Origin: Nocardioides sp.
Lineage (GTDB): Bacteria; Actinomycetota; Actinomycetes; Propionibacteriales; Nocardioidaceae
Direction of reading: 5' to 3'
Length of the DNA stretch: 64,000 nt
Assembly (NCBI GenBank): GCA_037045645.1
Contig: JBAOIH010000001.1
Coordinates: 930,001-994,000 of the forward strand
Made by a program: the position numbers and the translations under genes
Part shown: in pieces, positions 51,969-61,688 of the stretch
Position numbering within the stretch: position 1 is the stretch's first letter
Layout of the letters: the number at the start of each line of letters is the position of its first letter
Notes under the pieces: model-generated
Seen by the model: the letters and a program-made list of their open reading frames with translations, nothing else
What the model was told of the DNA's origin: nothing
Database searches by the model: none

Positions 51969-53342
51969 GTGGACGGCTATTACGCGTGGATGCTGGTGTC
52001 AGCCTCGCTCGTCCTGATGATGACGGTGCCCGCGTTGGCACTGTTCTACGGCGGCATGAGCCGCTCGAAGTCCGTGCTCAACATGATGATGATGTCGTAC
52101 GTCTCCCTGGCGATCGTCGGCATCGTGTACGTCCTGTGGGGCTGGTCGATGTCGTACGCCGGGACCGACGTCGCCGGCCTCTTCGCCAACCCGTTCACCG
52201 CGTTCGGTCTCAAGGGCGTCGGCGCGGAGAGCTATGTGTACGTCGCATTCCAGCTCACGTTCGCGGTGATCACGGCTGCGCTGATCAGTGGTGCGATCGC
52301 CGACCGGGTGAGGTTCTCGGCCTGGCTGGTCTTCTTGCCGATCTGGATCACGATCTCCTACTTCCCGCTCGCACACATGGTCTGGGGCGGTGGCTTCCTC
52401 TCGGCTCTGAGCGAGAGCGGCCTCTCGGCCAGGCTGTTCGGCTTCGCCGACGGAGTCGCCAACGTCATACCCCAGGACTACGCGGGCGGCACGGTCGTGC
52501 ACATCAACGCCGGCATCGCCGGCCTGGTGCTCGCGCTGGTGATCGGCAAGCGGCTCGGGTTCGGCAAGGAGCCGATGAAGCCGCACAACCTCACGCTCAC
52601 CATGATCGGCGCTGGCCTGTTGTGGTTCGGCTGGTTCGGCTTCAACGTCGGCTCGATCGTCTTCGTCGCCGGTGACGGCGGGGAGAAGGACATCGCCCAG
52701 TTCATGTCCGAGACCGGTGTCACCTGGCTCAACACGACGCTGGCCACCTGTGCGGCGATGCTGGGCTGGCTCTTGGTGGAGAAGTTCCGCGATGGCAAGG
52801 CGACGTCGTTGGGCGCGGCCTCGGGCATCGTCGCGGGACTGGTGGCGATTACGCCTGCCTGCGGTGCCGTCGACATCTATGGCGCGCTGCTCATCGGGGC
52901 ACTGGCGGGCGGGCTGTGCTCGTACGCCATTGGCCTCAAGCACCGATTCGGGTTCGACGACTCGCTCGACGTGGTCGGTGTCCACCTGGTCGGCGGTCTC
53001 GCGGGCACGATCCTGATCGGTCTGGTGTCGAGTGCGGCAGCGCCCGGAGGCGTGGATGGGCTGTTCTATGGCGGCGGCGTGAAGCCGCTGATCGTCCAGG
53101 TGCTCACGGCGCTGTTCGCGATGGCCTGGTCGGCGATCGCGACGCTCGCGGTCGCCCTCCAGATCAAGTACGCGATGGGCTGGCGCATCCACGAGGACGC
53201 CGAGGCCGAAGGCATCGACTTCGCCGAGCACGGCGAGTCGGCGTACGACCTCAGCCCGGTCGGGGGACGACGCGGCAGCGTGCTGGCCCCGTCGACCGGA
53301 GTGCTCAACGTCAAGGAAAACAAGGAAGAGGTCAGCGCATGA
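51969..53342 (+). CDS. amtB: Ammonium transporter
   Basis: This 457-residue channel protein conducts ammonia across the membrane. It has about eleven hydrophobic segments and Amt hallmarks: MMTVPALALFYGGMSRSK at the N-terminus, WGGGFLSAL, DYAGGTVVHINAGIAGLVLA with the pore histidine, and DDSLDVVGVHLVGGLAGTI with the second histidine. The C-terminal cytoplasmic tail binds GlnB. The GTG start follows GGAGG. The stop overlaps glnB (ATGA), a universal Amt-PII pairing. Confidence 0.97.
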   Translation: MDGYYAWMLVSASLVLMMTVPALALFYGGMSRSKSVLNMMMMSYVSLAIVGIVYVLWGWSMSYAGTDVAGLFANPFTAFGLKGVGAESYVYVAFQLTFAVITAALISGAIADRVRFSAWLVFLPIWITISYFPLAHMVWGGGFLSALSESGLSARLFGFADGVANVIPQDYAGGTVVHINAGIAGLVLALVIGKRLGFGKEPMKPHNLTLTMIGAGLLWFGWFGFNVGSIVFVAGDGGEKDIAQFMSETGVTWLNTTLATCAAMLGWLLVEKFRDGKATSLGAASGIVAGLVAITPACGAVDIYGALLIGALAGGLCSYAIGLKHRFGFDDSLDVVGVHLVGGLAGTILIGLVSSAAAPGGVDGLFYGGGVKPLIVQVLTALFAMAWSAIATLAVALQIKYAMGWRIHEDAEAEGIDFAEHGESAYDLSPVGGRRGSVLAPSTGVLNVKENKEEVSA

Positions 53343-53677
53343 AGTTGGTGACCGCGGTAATCAAGCCGCACAAGTGGGAAGACGTACGCGAGGCGCTGGA
53401 GACCTTCGGTGTCACCGGGATGACGGTGTCGGAGGTCAGCGGCTATGGCCGGCAGAAGGGCCATACCGAGGTCTATCGCGGCGCGGAGTACGACATCGCG
53501 CTCGTGCCCAAGATCCGCATCGAGATCGTGGTCGACGACACCGATGTCGACGACGTGGTCAACATCGTGGTCAAGTCCGCGCAGACAGGTCGGATCGGTG
53601 ACGGCAAGGTGTGGGTCGTCCCGGTGGAGACGGTGGTGCGCGTACGCACCGGCGACACCGACCACGCCGCGATCTGA
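53339..53677 (+). CDS. glnB: Nitrogen regulatory protein P-II
   Basis: This 112-residue trimeric sensor reports 2-oxoglutarate and energy state and blocks AmtB. The T loop has GHTEVYRGAEYDIALVPK with Tyr51, the residue modified by GlnD (adenylylated in actinobacteria). The B and C loop motifs (TGRIGDGKVWV) are intact. It sits between amtB and glnD and is sometimes named glnK because of the amtB link. Confidence 0.96.
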   Translation: MKLVTAVIKPHKWEDVREALETFGVTGMTVSEVSGYGRQKGHTEVYRGAEYDIALVPKIRIEIVVDDTDVDDVVNIVVKSAQTGRIGDGKVWVVPVETVVRVRTGDTDHAAI

Positions 53678-53685
53678 ATCCCCCC

Positions 53686-55908
53686 ATGACCGCCGCCGAA
53701 CGCTCCGCCCGGACACACCAAGCCGACCACCTGTGCCGGCAGGCGTACGAGGCCGCGTTCGGCGGCGATCAGGGGGGTTCAGCCTTCCTCGCGGTCGGGG
53801 GCTACGGCCGTGGCGAGTTGGCCCCGCACTCCGACCTCGACGTGGTGCTGGTCCACCTCGACCACGTCGATCCCACCGGAGCCGCCGAACGGATCTGGTA
53901 TCCGTTGTGGGACTCCGGCACCCGACTCGACCACTCCGTGCGCTCGCTCGCACAGATGACCGAAGCGGCGCAGGCGGACGTACGGGTGGCCCTCGGCTTG
54001 CTCGACGCCCGACATCTGGCCGGGGACCCCAATCTCACCCTGCGGCTGCGTACGCAGGTGCTCGCCCAGTGGCGTGCCCAGGCACGCGCCCGGCTGCCCG
54101 AGTTGCGTCGCCTCACCGAGGCTCGCCACGAGTTGGTGGGCGAACTCGCGCACGCCTCGGTGCCGGATCTGAAGGAGGCGTACGGCGGCTTGCGCGACGC
54201 CACCGTGCTCAAGGCTCTCGTCGCGACCTGGCTCGTCGACGTCCCCCACGTCGAACTCGAGCGATCACGGCGAGTCTTGTTGGACGTACGAGACGAACTG
54301 CATGCCCTCACCGGGAGACCGCACGATCGGATTGCGGGGGAGTTGTGGCCCGATCTCGCCCAGCGGCTCGGCCATCCCGACGCGCTCGCGGCGCAACGTG
54401 CGGTACGTCTGCACGGCCGCCGGATCACTCATCTGTCCCGACTCACCTGGCGTCGCGTCGACGCGGCCCTCGGGCGGACCGTCGCCTCCTCGAAGCGCCA
54501 GCGTCCAGGGCCGTCGATGACACCTATCGCCCCGGGAGTCGCGGTCGCCGGAGGGGAGGTCGTCCTCGAAGCAAAGGTGCGCCCAGGCGACGATCCCACG
54601 CTGCTGTTGCGACTCGCGGCCGTGGCATCCGAACGTGACCTGCCGCTGAACCCTGCGGCCGTCGCGCGCCTGGTCCAGGAGGGGACGCGGCTGCCGGACC
54701 CGTGGCCGGACGAGGCCCGCGACCAGTTCGTACGCCTGCTCGCCGGCCCCGGCCTCATCGCCGTCTGGGAGACCCTGGACGAGACAGGGGCGGTCGACTC
54801 GTTCCTGCCTGACTGGGAGCGGATCCGGCTGTTGCCTCATGCCTCCCAGATCCACCGCTTCACCGTCGACCGTCACGTGGTCGAGACCTGCGCCGAGGCG
54901 GCGCGCCTGATCCGTCAGGTCGCGCGTCCCGACGTGTTGCTGGTCGCGGCGCTGCTCCACGACATCGGCAAGGGCGAACTCACCGAGCATTGCGCGGCTG
55001 GGGAGCCCATCGCTCGCAGGGCCTCGACGAGGATGGGCTTCAGTGCGGCGGATGTGGAGCGGATCGCGCTCCTCGTACGCCACCACCTGCTGCTCGCCGA
55101 CCTTGCCACGACCCGTGATCCGGACGACCCCGCCACGCTGGCCGCGTTGGCCGAGGCGGTGCCTGACGTGGAGACGCTGTCCTTGCTCGCCGCGCTCACC
55201 GAAGCCGACGCCAGGGCGACATCGCCGCAGGCATGGAGCACGTGGCGGGCGAGCCTGATCCGGAAGCTGGCCGCGCAGGCTGCGGGCCATCTGGTCGCTC
55301 CCGGAATGCGCTCGACCGCGACGGTGTCGCTGCAGGTGCCGGCCGCTGTGCGGATCGACCCGGCGTACGTCGACCTGGATCTCGTGGCCGTGCCGGGTGG
55401 CACTCGGATCACCGTGGTCGCGCAAGACCGGCTTGGGCTGATGGCTGACGTGGCTGCCTGTCTGGCGCTGCAGCGGACCTCCGTACGCGCCGTGCGGGCG
55501 TGGAGCCAAGGTGACATCGCAGTGTCGAGGTGGGAGGTGGCCGACGACCACCTGGACGCCAGGATGCTGCGCCAGCGCATTGAGGCGTTGCGTGCGGGCA
55601 CCCTGGATGTTCGTGCCCGGCTTCGTGACAACTCGACGGTGGGCTTGCCGCCCACCGTGGCCGTGACGAGCAACGCGTCGTCCGACTCGACCGTGCTTGA
55701 GGTGCGCGCCCAAGACCGGCCCGCCGTCCTCTTCACGGTGCTCGACGTATTGGCGCAGATCGGTGTGAGCGTGCGCTCGGCGCACGTCGACACGCTTGGC
55801 CCGCAAGCCGTCGACGTCTTCTATCTTCAGGAGGAGTCCGCGGGGGCGCTCAGCGAAGAGCGGGCGGTGCGCGCGGCGGCCGTCGTGCGCCGTGCCCTCG
55901 GGGGTTGA
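53686..55908 (+). CDS. glnD: [Protein-PII] nucleotidyltransferase GlnD
   Basis: This 740-residue enzyme modifies and demodifies PII. The nucleotidyltransferase motif is VGGYGRGEL with SDLDVVL (about residue 40-55), the HD phosphohydrolase motif LLHDIGKGELTEH (about 421), and two ACT domains start near residues 571 and 668 (TRITVVAQDRLGLMADVA and STVLEVRAQDRPAVLFTVLD). It is shorter than enteric GlnD, as usual in actinobacteria. It ends Gly-Gly-stop inside a family C repeat, nine bases after glnB begins the operon's last step. Confidence 0.95.
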   Translation: MTAAERSARTHQADHLCRQAYEAAFGGDQGGSAFLAVGGYGRGELAPHSDLDVVLVHLDHVDPTGAAERIWYPLWDSGTRLDHSVRSLAQMTEAAQADVRVALGLLDARHLAGDPNLTLRLRTQVLAQWRAQARARLPELRRLTEARHELVGELAHASVPDLKEAYGGLRDATVLKALVATWLVDVPHVELERSRRVLLDVRDELHALTGRPHDRIAGELWPDLAQRLGHPDALAAQRAVRLHGRRITHLSRLTWRRVDAALGRTVASSKRQRPGPSMTPIAPGVAVAGGEVVLEAKVRPGDDPTLLLRLAAVASERDLPLNPAAVARLVQEGTRLPDPWPDEARDQFVRLLAGPGLIAVWETLDETGAVDSFLPDWERIRLLPHASQIHRFTVDRHVVETCAEAARLIRQVARPDVLLVAALLHDIGKGELTEHCAAGEPIARRASTRMGFSAADVERIALLVRHHLLLADLATTRDPDDPATLAALAEAVPDVETLSLLAALTEADARATSPQAWSTWRASLIRKLAAQAAGHLVAPGMRSTATVSLQVPAAVRIDPAYVDLDLVAVPGGTRITVVAQDRLGLMADVAACLALQRTSVRAVRAWSQGDIAVSRWEVADDHLDARMLRQRIEALRAGTLDVRARLRDNSTVGLPPTVAVTSNASSDSTVLEVRAQDRPAVLFTVLDVLAQIGVSVRSAHVDTLGPQAVDVFYLQEESAGALSEERAVRAAAVVRRALGG

Positions 55909-56131
55909 GCGGACCGTGGTGCGCTCAACCCCCGGCGAGCCGGGTGCTTAGCGGCCCGATCGGGGGCTGAGTTGGTCGTGCGCGTGTGTCTCGGGTGCTG
56001 GAGCGGACTGTGGTGCGCTCAACCCCCGGCGAGCCGGGTGCTTAGCGGCCCGATCGGGGGCTGAGTTGGTCGTGCGCGTGTGTCTCGGGTGCTGGAGCGG
56101 ACTGTGGTGCGCTCAACCCCCGGAAAGGTCG
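55902..56131. repeat. Family C repeat as a 94-bp tandem array after glnD
   Basis: Units start at 55907, 56001 and 56095 (partial) with a 94-bp period. Each contains GAGCGGAC(C/T)GTGGTGCGCTC, AACCCCCGGCGAGCCGGGTG, CTTAGCGGCCCGATCGGGGG and a GT-rich tail. The first unit supplies the GA of the glnD TGA. Hairpins in each unit could terminate glnD and the convergent ABC permease gene. Confidence 0.9.
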
Positions 56132-56144
56132 GGCGCGCGGGCGC

Positions 56145-57614
56145 TCACACATCCACCACCACCGCCAGCACGACGAGCGACAGGCTCACGGACACGCAAG
56201 GCCCCCACCACCCGTTGAGCAGCAACAATGGCAGGGCCGTCAGCAACCAGACATCGAAGCCGCGCAGCAGGCTGCTGAACAAACCGGTCGGTACGGCACC
56301 CGCCGGAGTCGACACCATCGGCTTGGCGTAATCAGGCGCCGGGGAGGTCACCCATCGTGTCGCCGCCGAGAGTGCGGATAGCGCGACCGCCGCAGCGAGC
56401 GCCCAACCCTGGGCCGGTGTCCAGGAGTCGAGCCACGACGGCGCCGCAGCCGCCGCGAAGCAGATCAGCAGTAGGCCGGGATTGATCACGTGCTCGGTGA
56501 GGGCGGCGCGCCCGGAGAAGGGCAGCATCCGGATGAGGCTCGGCCCCCGGGAGAGCACGCGCAGTCCTGCGAGCAGGGGAACTGCCGCTACGAAACCCAC
56601 CAGCGCGGCCACCACCGGTGTGAGCCGGCCGGCGCCGGCAGCGCCAACGGCGTACGGCACCAGCAGCGACCCCGCCAGGACCAGAGCCGGCTGCGGACTG
56701 CGCCGAAGCCGCACCAGGTCGCGGTGCCACAAGGCTGCTGCGCCGCGCCAGCGACCGGGTCTGCTGATGACGCGAGCCGCGGAGTTCCAGCGTCGATCCA
56801 AGAGGACGTCGAAGAGCAATCCGAGGTCGAGTGCGGCCAACGCGCCAGACAGGCTGGTGAACAGCCGCTGCGTGATGGCCAACACGCGGCGGTAGGAGGA
56901 TGCCAGCGCCTGGTCGGCCCGCCGGGCGAACATCACCGCGAACACTGCTGTTGCGCCCACGAAGCCGGCAGCGATCCAGGTGGCGTGCGCCCAGTCGAGC
57001 CGGATCCCACCTGTTGCCGCCGCCCCGAGAATCAGCCACAACGCGAGCGACGAGGCCCACCAGATCCCGTGTGCGACTCGCGAACTCGAGAGTTGGCTCA
57101 CTGCGGCCAGCCCGACCAAGCCGGTGGACAGGAGTCCTGTGCCGACCGCCACTGCGGACCCCGTCACCGGCCCAGTGGCGCCGAAGAGGATGATCGGCAC
57201 GGGCACGAGAGACCCAGCAACCAGGGCCAGCAGCAGGGCGCGTACGAGCGCCGGTCGCAGCAAGGACCTGCGGTCCACGGGCGTGCTCAGCAGCCAGGTG
57301 GCTGCCGCGGGCGGACAAAAGATCGGGCCGAGCAGCCGAGCCGCTCCCAAGACCAGCACCCCGGTCGCGAACACACTGAGCACCGGAAGTAGCCCACGAG
57401 CATCCGCACATTGCCGATCGCACGTCGCATCCCAGATGTCACGCAGCCCGAGCAGCGCGCTGACTGCCATCGAGCCCAGCACGAGCGCCGAGAAGATCAC
57501 GGTGTACGCCTCCGAGATCGCCTCGCCCCAACCCAGATCCGCCCGCCCGCGTCGCCAATGACGGATCTCCGAGCGCAGTTCTGCCGCGCTCGCAGCGAGG
57601 GCGACCTCGCTCAT
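56145..57614 (-). CDS. ABC transporter permease-like membrane protein (DUF6297-like)
   Basis: This 489-residue protein has roughly eleven to twelve hydrophobic segments, an N-terminal amphipathic LRSEIRHWRRGRADLGWGEA and a central cytoplasmic loop ALWHRDLVRLRRSP. It resembles actinobacterial permeases that pair with an ABC ATPase; I think of DUF6297 but am not certain. Its start overlaps the ATPase gene by four bases (ATGT/TGA region), so the two form an exporter. The substrate is unknown. Confidence 0.7.
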   Translation of the reverse strand: MSEVALAASAAELRSEIRHWRRGRADLGWGEAISEAYTVIFSALVLGSMAVSALLGLRDIWDATCDRQCADARGLLPVLSVFATGVLVLGAARLLGPIFCPPAAATWLLSTPVDRRSLLRPALVRALLLALVAGSLVPVPIILFGATGPVTGSAVAVGTGLLSTGLVGLAAVSQLSSSRVAHGIWWASSLALWLILGAAATGGIRLDWAHATWIAAGFVGATAVFAVMFARRADQALASSYRRVLAITQRLFTSLSGALAALDLGLLFDVLLDRRWNSAARVISRPGRWRGAAALWHRDLVRLRRSPQPALVLAGSLLVPYAVGAAGAGRLTPVVAALVGFVAAVPLLAGLRVLSRGPSLIRMLPFSGRAALTEHVINPGLLLICFAAAAAPSWLDSWTPAQGWALAAAVALSALSAATRWVTSPAPDYAKPMVSTPAGAVPTGLFSSLLRGFDVWLLTALPLLLLNGWWGPCVSVSLSLVVLAVVVDV

Positions 57615-58276
57615 GTTGCGTCCGAGATCGGTTCTGCCTGCTCGGAGGCTTTGCGGCCGAGCGTGATGACCCGGTCGCAGACCTTCTCGACCAGCGCCTG
57701 GTCATGACTGGCCAGCAGCACCGCGACACCCTTGGCCTTCTCGGCGAGCAGCCGATCCCCAAGCCACGCCACGCCCTCCACGTCGAGTCGTTGCTCCGGC
57801 TCGTCCAACACCAGCACACGGCGCGGGCGTACGAACACCGATGCCAACAGCAACCGGCGCCGTTGCCCAGAACTCAAGGTGGAGGGGAGTTGGCCGGACA
57901 CCTCGACCAGGCCGAGTTCGTGCAGCACCGCGTCCACGATCGGCTCGGGATCGTCTGACCCGTGAGCGCGCGCCATCAGATCGAGGTGCTCGACCACCGA
58001 CAGGTCAGGAAAGAAGTCGATGTCATCCATCAACACGGCCAGTTTGCGGCGGATGTCGGGATGCCGCTCATCGAGCGTGCTGTCGTCGAGCACGATGTCG
58101 CCGCCGGTCGGCTCCTGCAGGCCGCAAATGCACCGCAGCAGGGTCGACTTCCCCGAACCGTTGGGGCCGACCAGGGCCACCGCTTCACCGGCTTCGACCT
58201 CCACGTCGATGGCGTCGAGGATCGTACGATCGCCGTACCTGACCGTGATCGCACGCGCGGACAGCAGGGGCGTCAC
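57611..58276 (-). CDS. ABC transporter ATP-binding protein
   Basis: This 221-residue ATPase has Walker A GPNGSGKST (about residue 37), the signature LSSGQRRRLLLA (about 133) and Walker B RVLVLDEPEQRLD (about 153), with the switch His in LLASHD. Glu-Gln follows the Walker B Pro. It probably forms an efflux complex with the overlapping permease gene. The start is at ATG 58276. Confidence 0.9.
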   Translation of the reverse strand: MTPLLSARAITVRYGDRTILDAIDVEVEAGEAVALVGPNGSGKSTLLRCICGLQEPTGGDIVLDDSTLDERHPDIRRKLAVLMDDIDFFPDLSVVEHLDLMARAHGSDDPEPIVDAVLHELGLVEVSGQLPSTLSSGQRRRLLLASVFVRPRRVLVLDEPEQRLDVEGVAWLGDRLLAEKAKGVAVLLASHDQALVEKVCDRVITLGRKASEQAEPISDAT

Positions 58277-58283
58277 CTGGATC

Positions 58284-58577
58284 TCAACGCTTCTTGATGC
58301 GCGCCGCGCGCGGCGTGCCGTCGGGATTGCGAAGGATGCGTACGCGGTCGTCCTCGTCGTCGTCCGGGGTCCGGGTTACCGGACCCTGGTTGAAGTGCTC
58401 CTTGATATCGCGCTGCTGGCGCGCCTTGCCCGGATCGAAGACATCGATCATGTTGCCGAAAGCGTCGCCCAGACCCGCCGATCCTGCGCCGGCGTTGCGG
58501 ATCATCCGGCCACCGAGCGCTGCGACGACGATCAGGCCCACCACAAGGAAGGCGATCGCGAACACCAGAGCCAGCAC
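58284..58577 (-). CDS. Small membrane protein of unknown function
   Basis: This 97-residue protein has one N-terminal membrane segment (about residues 3-22, VFAIAFLVVGLIVVAALGG), a Gly-rich stretch and an acidic then basic cytoplasmic tail (DDDEDDRVRILRNPDGTPR). It lies 7 bases upstream of the ABC ATPase gene and diverges from ffh. No family is recognised. Confidence 0.65.
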   Translation of the reverse strand: MLALVFAIAFLVVGLIVVAALGGRMIRNAGAGSAGLGDAFGNMIDVFDPGKARQQRDIKEHFNQGPVTRTPDDDEDDRVRILRNPDGTPRAARIKKR

Positions 58578-58638
58578 AGGTCAAGGCTAGGCTGTTCCCT
58601 CAAGTCCACTGCACCCTCAGCCGTTCGGGATAGATCAC

Positions 58639-60228
58639 TTGTTCGCCACACTCTCCGACCGTCTCGCCGACACCTTCAAGAATCTGCGAGGCAAGGGCCG
58701 TCTCTCCGAGGCCGACATCGATGCCACCGCACGCGAGATCCGGATCGCGCTGCTCGAAGCAGACGTCGCGCTGCCGGTCGTCAAGGAGTTCGTCGGCGCC
58801 ATCAAGGAGCGCGCCCGCGGCGAAGAGGTCTCCCAGGCGCTCAATCCCGCCCAGCAGATCGTCAAGATCGTCAACGAGGAACTCGTCGAGATCCTGGGTG
58901 GCGAGACCCGTCGACTCCGTTATGCCAAGACCGGCCCCACCGTCATCTTGCTCGCGGGGCTTCAAGGTGCGGGCAAGACCACCTTGGCGGCCAAACTCGC
59001 GCTCTGGCTCAAGGGCCAGGGCAAGACGCCGGTCCTGGTGGCCGCCGACCTCCAGCGCCCCAACGCCGTGCAGCAGTTGCAGGTCAACGGTGAGCGGGCG
59101 GGCGTACCCGTCTTCGCTCCCGAGCCCGGCAATGCGGCAGGGATCGAGCACGGTGGCGACCCGGTCGCCGTAGCCCGCGCCTCCATTGAAGAGGCCAAGC
59201 GCAAGCTCTACGACGTCGTGATCATCGACACCGCGGGTCGTCTCGGCGTCGACGCGGAGTTGATGAAGCAGGCCGCAGACATCCGCGACGCGGTCCAGCC
59301 CGACGAGGTGCTCTTCGTCGTGGACGCGATGATCGGTCAGGATGCCGTCAACACGGCGCTGGCCTTCCGCGACGGCGTCGGCTTCGACGGTGTCGTGTTG
59401 ACCAAACTCGACGGTGACGCGCGCGGCGGTGCGGCGCTGTCGATCCGCTCGATCACCGGTCAGCCGATCATGTTCGCCTCCGCAGGGAGAAGCTCACCGA
59501 CTTCGACCTCTTCCACCCCGACCGGATGGCCGGCCGAATCCTCGACATGGGCGACATGCTCACCCTGATCGAGCAGGCCGAGAAGACCTTCGACCAGGAG
59601 AAGGCACTCAAGGCCGCGCGAGAAGCTCAGCGGCCAGGGCGGCGAGTTCACCCTCGACGACTTCCTGGAGCAGATGCAGCAGGTACGCAAGCTCGGCTCC
59701 ATGCAGAAGATCATGGGGATGTTGCCCGGGATGGGGCAGTTCCGTGAGCAGTTGGAAGGCTTCGACGAGCGCGAGATCGACCGCATTCAGGCGATCATCT
59801 TCTCGATGACCCCCGGCGAGCGGGCCAACCCCAAGATCATCGACGGGTCCAGGCGCCAGCGCATCGCCAAGGGTTCTGGGCGCACCGTCAACGACGTCAA
59901 TACCCTTGTCGATCGCTTCTTCGAGGCCCGCAAGATGATGTCGTCGTTGGCGCGTGGCGGCGGCCTTCCGGGGATGCCCGGGATGCCGGGCATGCCGGGC
60001 GCGGGTGGTGGTCGCGGCAAGCAGAAGGCCAAGCAGAAGCCGGCCAGGGGGCGTCGAGTCTCCGGCAACCCCGCGAAGGCGGCTCAGGCCGCCAAGGCCG
60101 CACAGGAGAAGGCTGCCCAGGAGAAGGCAGCCAACCCGTTCGGCAACCCCGGTGGCGAGGAGATCGACTACGCCAAGGCTGCCGAGCAACTCAACCTGCC
60201 CAAGGGCTTCGACAAGTTCCTCAAGTGA
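58639..60228 (+). pseudogene. ffh: Signal recognition particle protein Ffh, two opposite frameshifts
   Basis: Ffh binds signal sequences and 4.5S RNA and pairs with FtsY. It has the N domain (FATLSDRLADTFKNLRGKG), the G domain (GLQGAGKTTLAAKLA at about 106, DTAGRLGVD at about 196, TKLDGDARGG at about 254) and the M domain with a Gly-Met-Pro repeat near its end. After FASAG the frame shifts because one G is missing at 59487, and an extra C at 59619 shifts it back; correction gives FASAG-EKLTDFDLF and KAA-EKLSGQGGEF. Ffh is essential, so these are almost certainly sequence errors. TTG 58639 is the likely start. Confidence 0.93.
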
Positions 60229-60590
60229 CGCGGCTGCTGATCATCGACGCCGCCAACGTCGTCGGCGCGCGTGCCGACGGCTGGTGGAAGGACCGCGCCG
60301 GCGCCGCCGCGCGACTCCACGACGATCTCCTGCACGCCGACCTGCCGCACGAGGAGGTCACGTTGGTGCTGGAAGGTCAGGCCAAGCAGGGCGTACGCGC
60401 CGGAGGTGCTGCGTCGTTGCGGGTCGTACACGCCTCCAAGGACGGCGACTCCGAGATCGTGCGCCAAGCGGAGTCGGGCCATGCCCGCGGCTGTCGGGTG
60501 GAGGTCGTGACCGCCGATCGAGCCCTCGGCGCCAACCTGGCTCGCTATGCCACCACGCTCGGCCCCACCTGGTTGCTCGACCGACTCTGA
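60225..60590 (+). CDS. NYN/PIN-like nuclease domain protein
   Basis: This 121-residue protein looks like a small NYN domain: LLIIDAANVVGARADGWWKD at the start, with the conserved Asp-Ala-Ala-Asn, DLPHEEVTLVLEG, then HASKDGDSEIVRQAE and VVTADRALGANLARY, which carry the acidic residues expected of a PIN-type RNase. Its target is unknown. The GTG start overlaps the ffh stop (GTGA), so it is co-translated with ffh. Confidence 0.75.
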   Translation: MTRLLIIDAANVVGARADGWWKDRAGAAARLHDDLLHADLPHEEVTLVLEGQAKQGVRAGGAASLRVVHASKDGDSEIVRQAESGHARGCRVEVVTADRALGANLARYATTLGPTWLLDRL

Positions 60591-60611
60591 TCTGGTGACT
60601 ACGGTCGGAGC

Positions 60612-61688
60612 ATGAGTGCTCTGCGATTTCGCGGCCCGATCCTTCCCGACGGCGAGTCTCGCGACCTCTACGTCGTCCGCGGCACGATTACGTACGAACC
60701 CCAACCCGGCGCTGAGACGGTCGTCGAAGGCTGGATCGTCCCTGGTCTCGTCGACGCGCACTGCCATCTCGGCCTGGACGACTTCGGCCCCTCGACCGTC
60801 GACGAGACCGAAGAGCAGGCGATTGCCGATCGCGACGGGGGAGCGCTGCTGATCCGGGACGCCGGCTCGGCGGCCGACACTCGCTGGATCCAGGCTCGCG
60901 ACGACCTGCCTCGGCTGATCAGGTGTGGTCGCCACATCGCCCGCAGTCGGCGCTATATCCGCCACTACGCGTGGGAGGTCGAGCCCGAGGAGCTACCCGC
61001 GTACGCCGCGCAGGAGGCGCGCGCCGGTGACGGCTGGATCAAACTCGTCGGCGATTGGATCAGCCGCGATGAGGGCGACTTGGCGCCGAGCTTCCCCGCC
61101 GAGGCTTTCGCTGCGGCCATCAACGCCGCGCACGCCGAGGGCGCCAAGGTCACCGCGCACTGCTTCGGCGCCGGGGTCCTGCCCGGTCTGATCGAGGCCG
61201 GCATCGACTGCCTGGAGCATGGCACCGGATTGTCGGAAGACCTGATCGACGCGATGGTGGCGAGGGGCACGGCCTTGGTGCCCACGATCATGCAACTCGA
61301 CAAGTTCCCCGAGCATGCCGCCGCGGGTGCGGAGCGGTTCCCCGTCTACGCGGAGACGATGACCGACCTCTATGCCCGGATGCCCGCCACGATCATGTCG
61401 GCGTACGAAGCCGGCGTGCCGATCTACGCAGGCTCGGACGGCGGCGGCATCAGCCGGCACGGCAACATCGCCGGTGAGGTCGAGGCGCTGCACCGGATCG
61501 GAATGCCCGCCGCTGATGCTCTGGCCGCCGCCTCCTGGCGTGCGCGCGAGTGGCTGGGGCATCCCCTGCTCGGGGAGGGGGATCCAGCCGACTTCGTGGT
61601 CTATCGCAGCGACCCGCGCGCGGATCTGTCGATCCTGCGGGCGCCGTCAGCCGTGGTGCTGCGCGGTCAGGTCGTCGCGGGCGGCTGA
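60612..61688 (+). CDS. Amidohydrolase family protein
   Basis: This 358-residue hydrolase has the metal-dependent amidohydrolase barrel: VPGLVDAHCHLGL (about residue 47), IKLVGDWISRDEGD (probable carbamylated-Lys region), AHCFGAG, LEHGTG and the late YAGSDGGGISRHG aspartate. The family includes imidazolonepropionase- and prolidase-like enzymes; the substrate is not predictable. It starts 22 bases after the NYN gene. The 3' end overlaps the convergent GtrA gene by 42 bases. Confidence 0.85.
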   Translation: MSALRFRGPILPDGESRDLYVVRGTITYEPQPGAETVVEGWIVPGLVDAHCHLGLDDFGPSTVDETEEQAIADRDGGALLIRDAGSAADTRWIQARDDLPRLIRCGRHIARSRRYIRHYAWEVEPEELPAYAAQEARAGDGWIKLVGDWISRDEGDLAPSFPAEAFAAAINAAHAEGAKVTAHCFGAGVLPGLIEAGIDCLEHGTGLSEDLIDAMVARGTALVPTIMQLDKFPEHAAAGAERFPVYAETMTDLYARMPATIMSAYEAGVPIYAGSDGGGISRHGNIAGEVEALHRIGMPAADALAAASWRAREWLGHPLLGEGDPADFVVYRSDPRADLSILRAPSAVVLRGQVVAGG

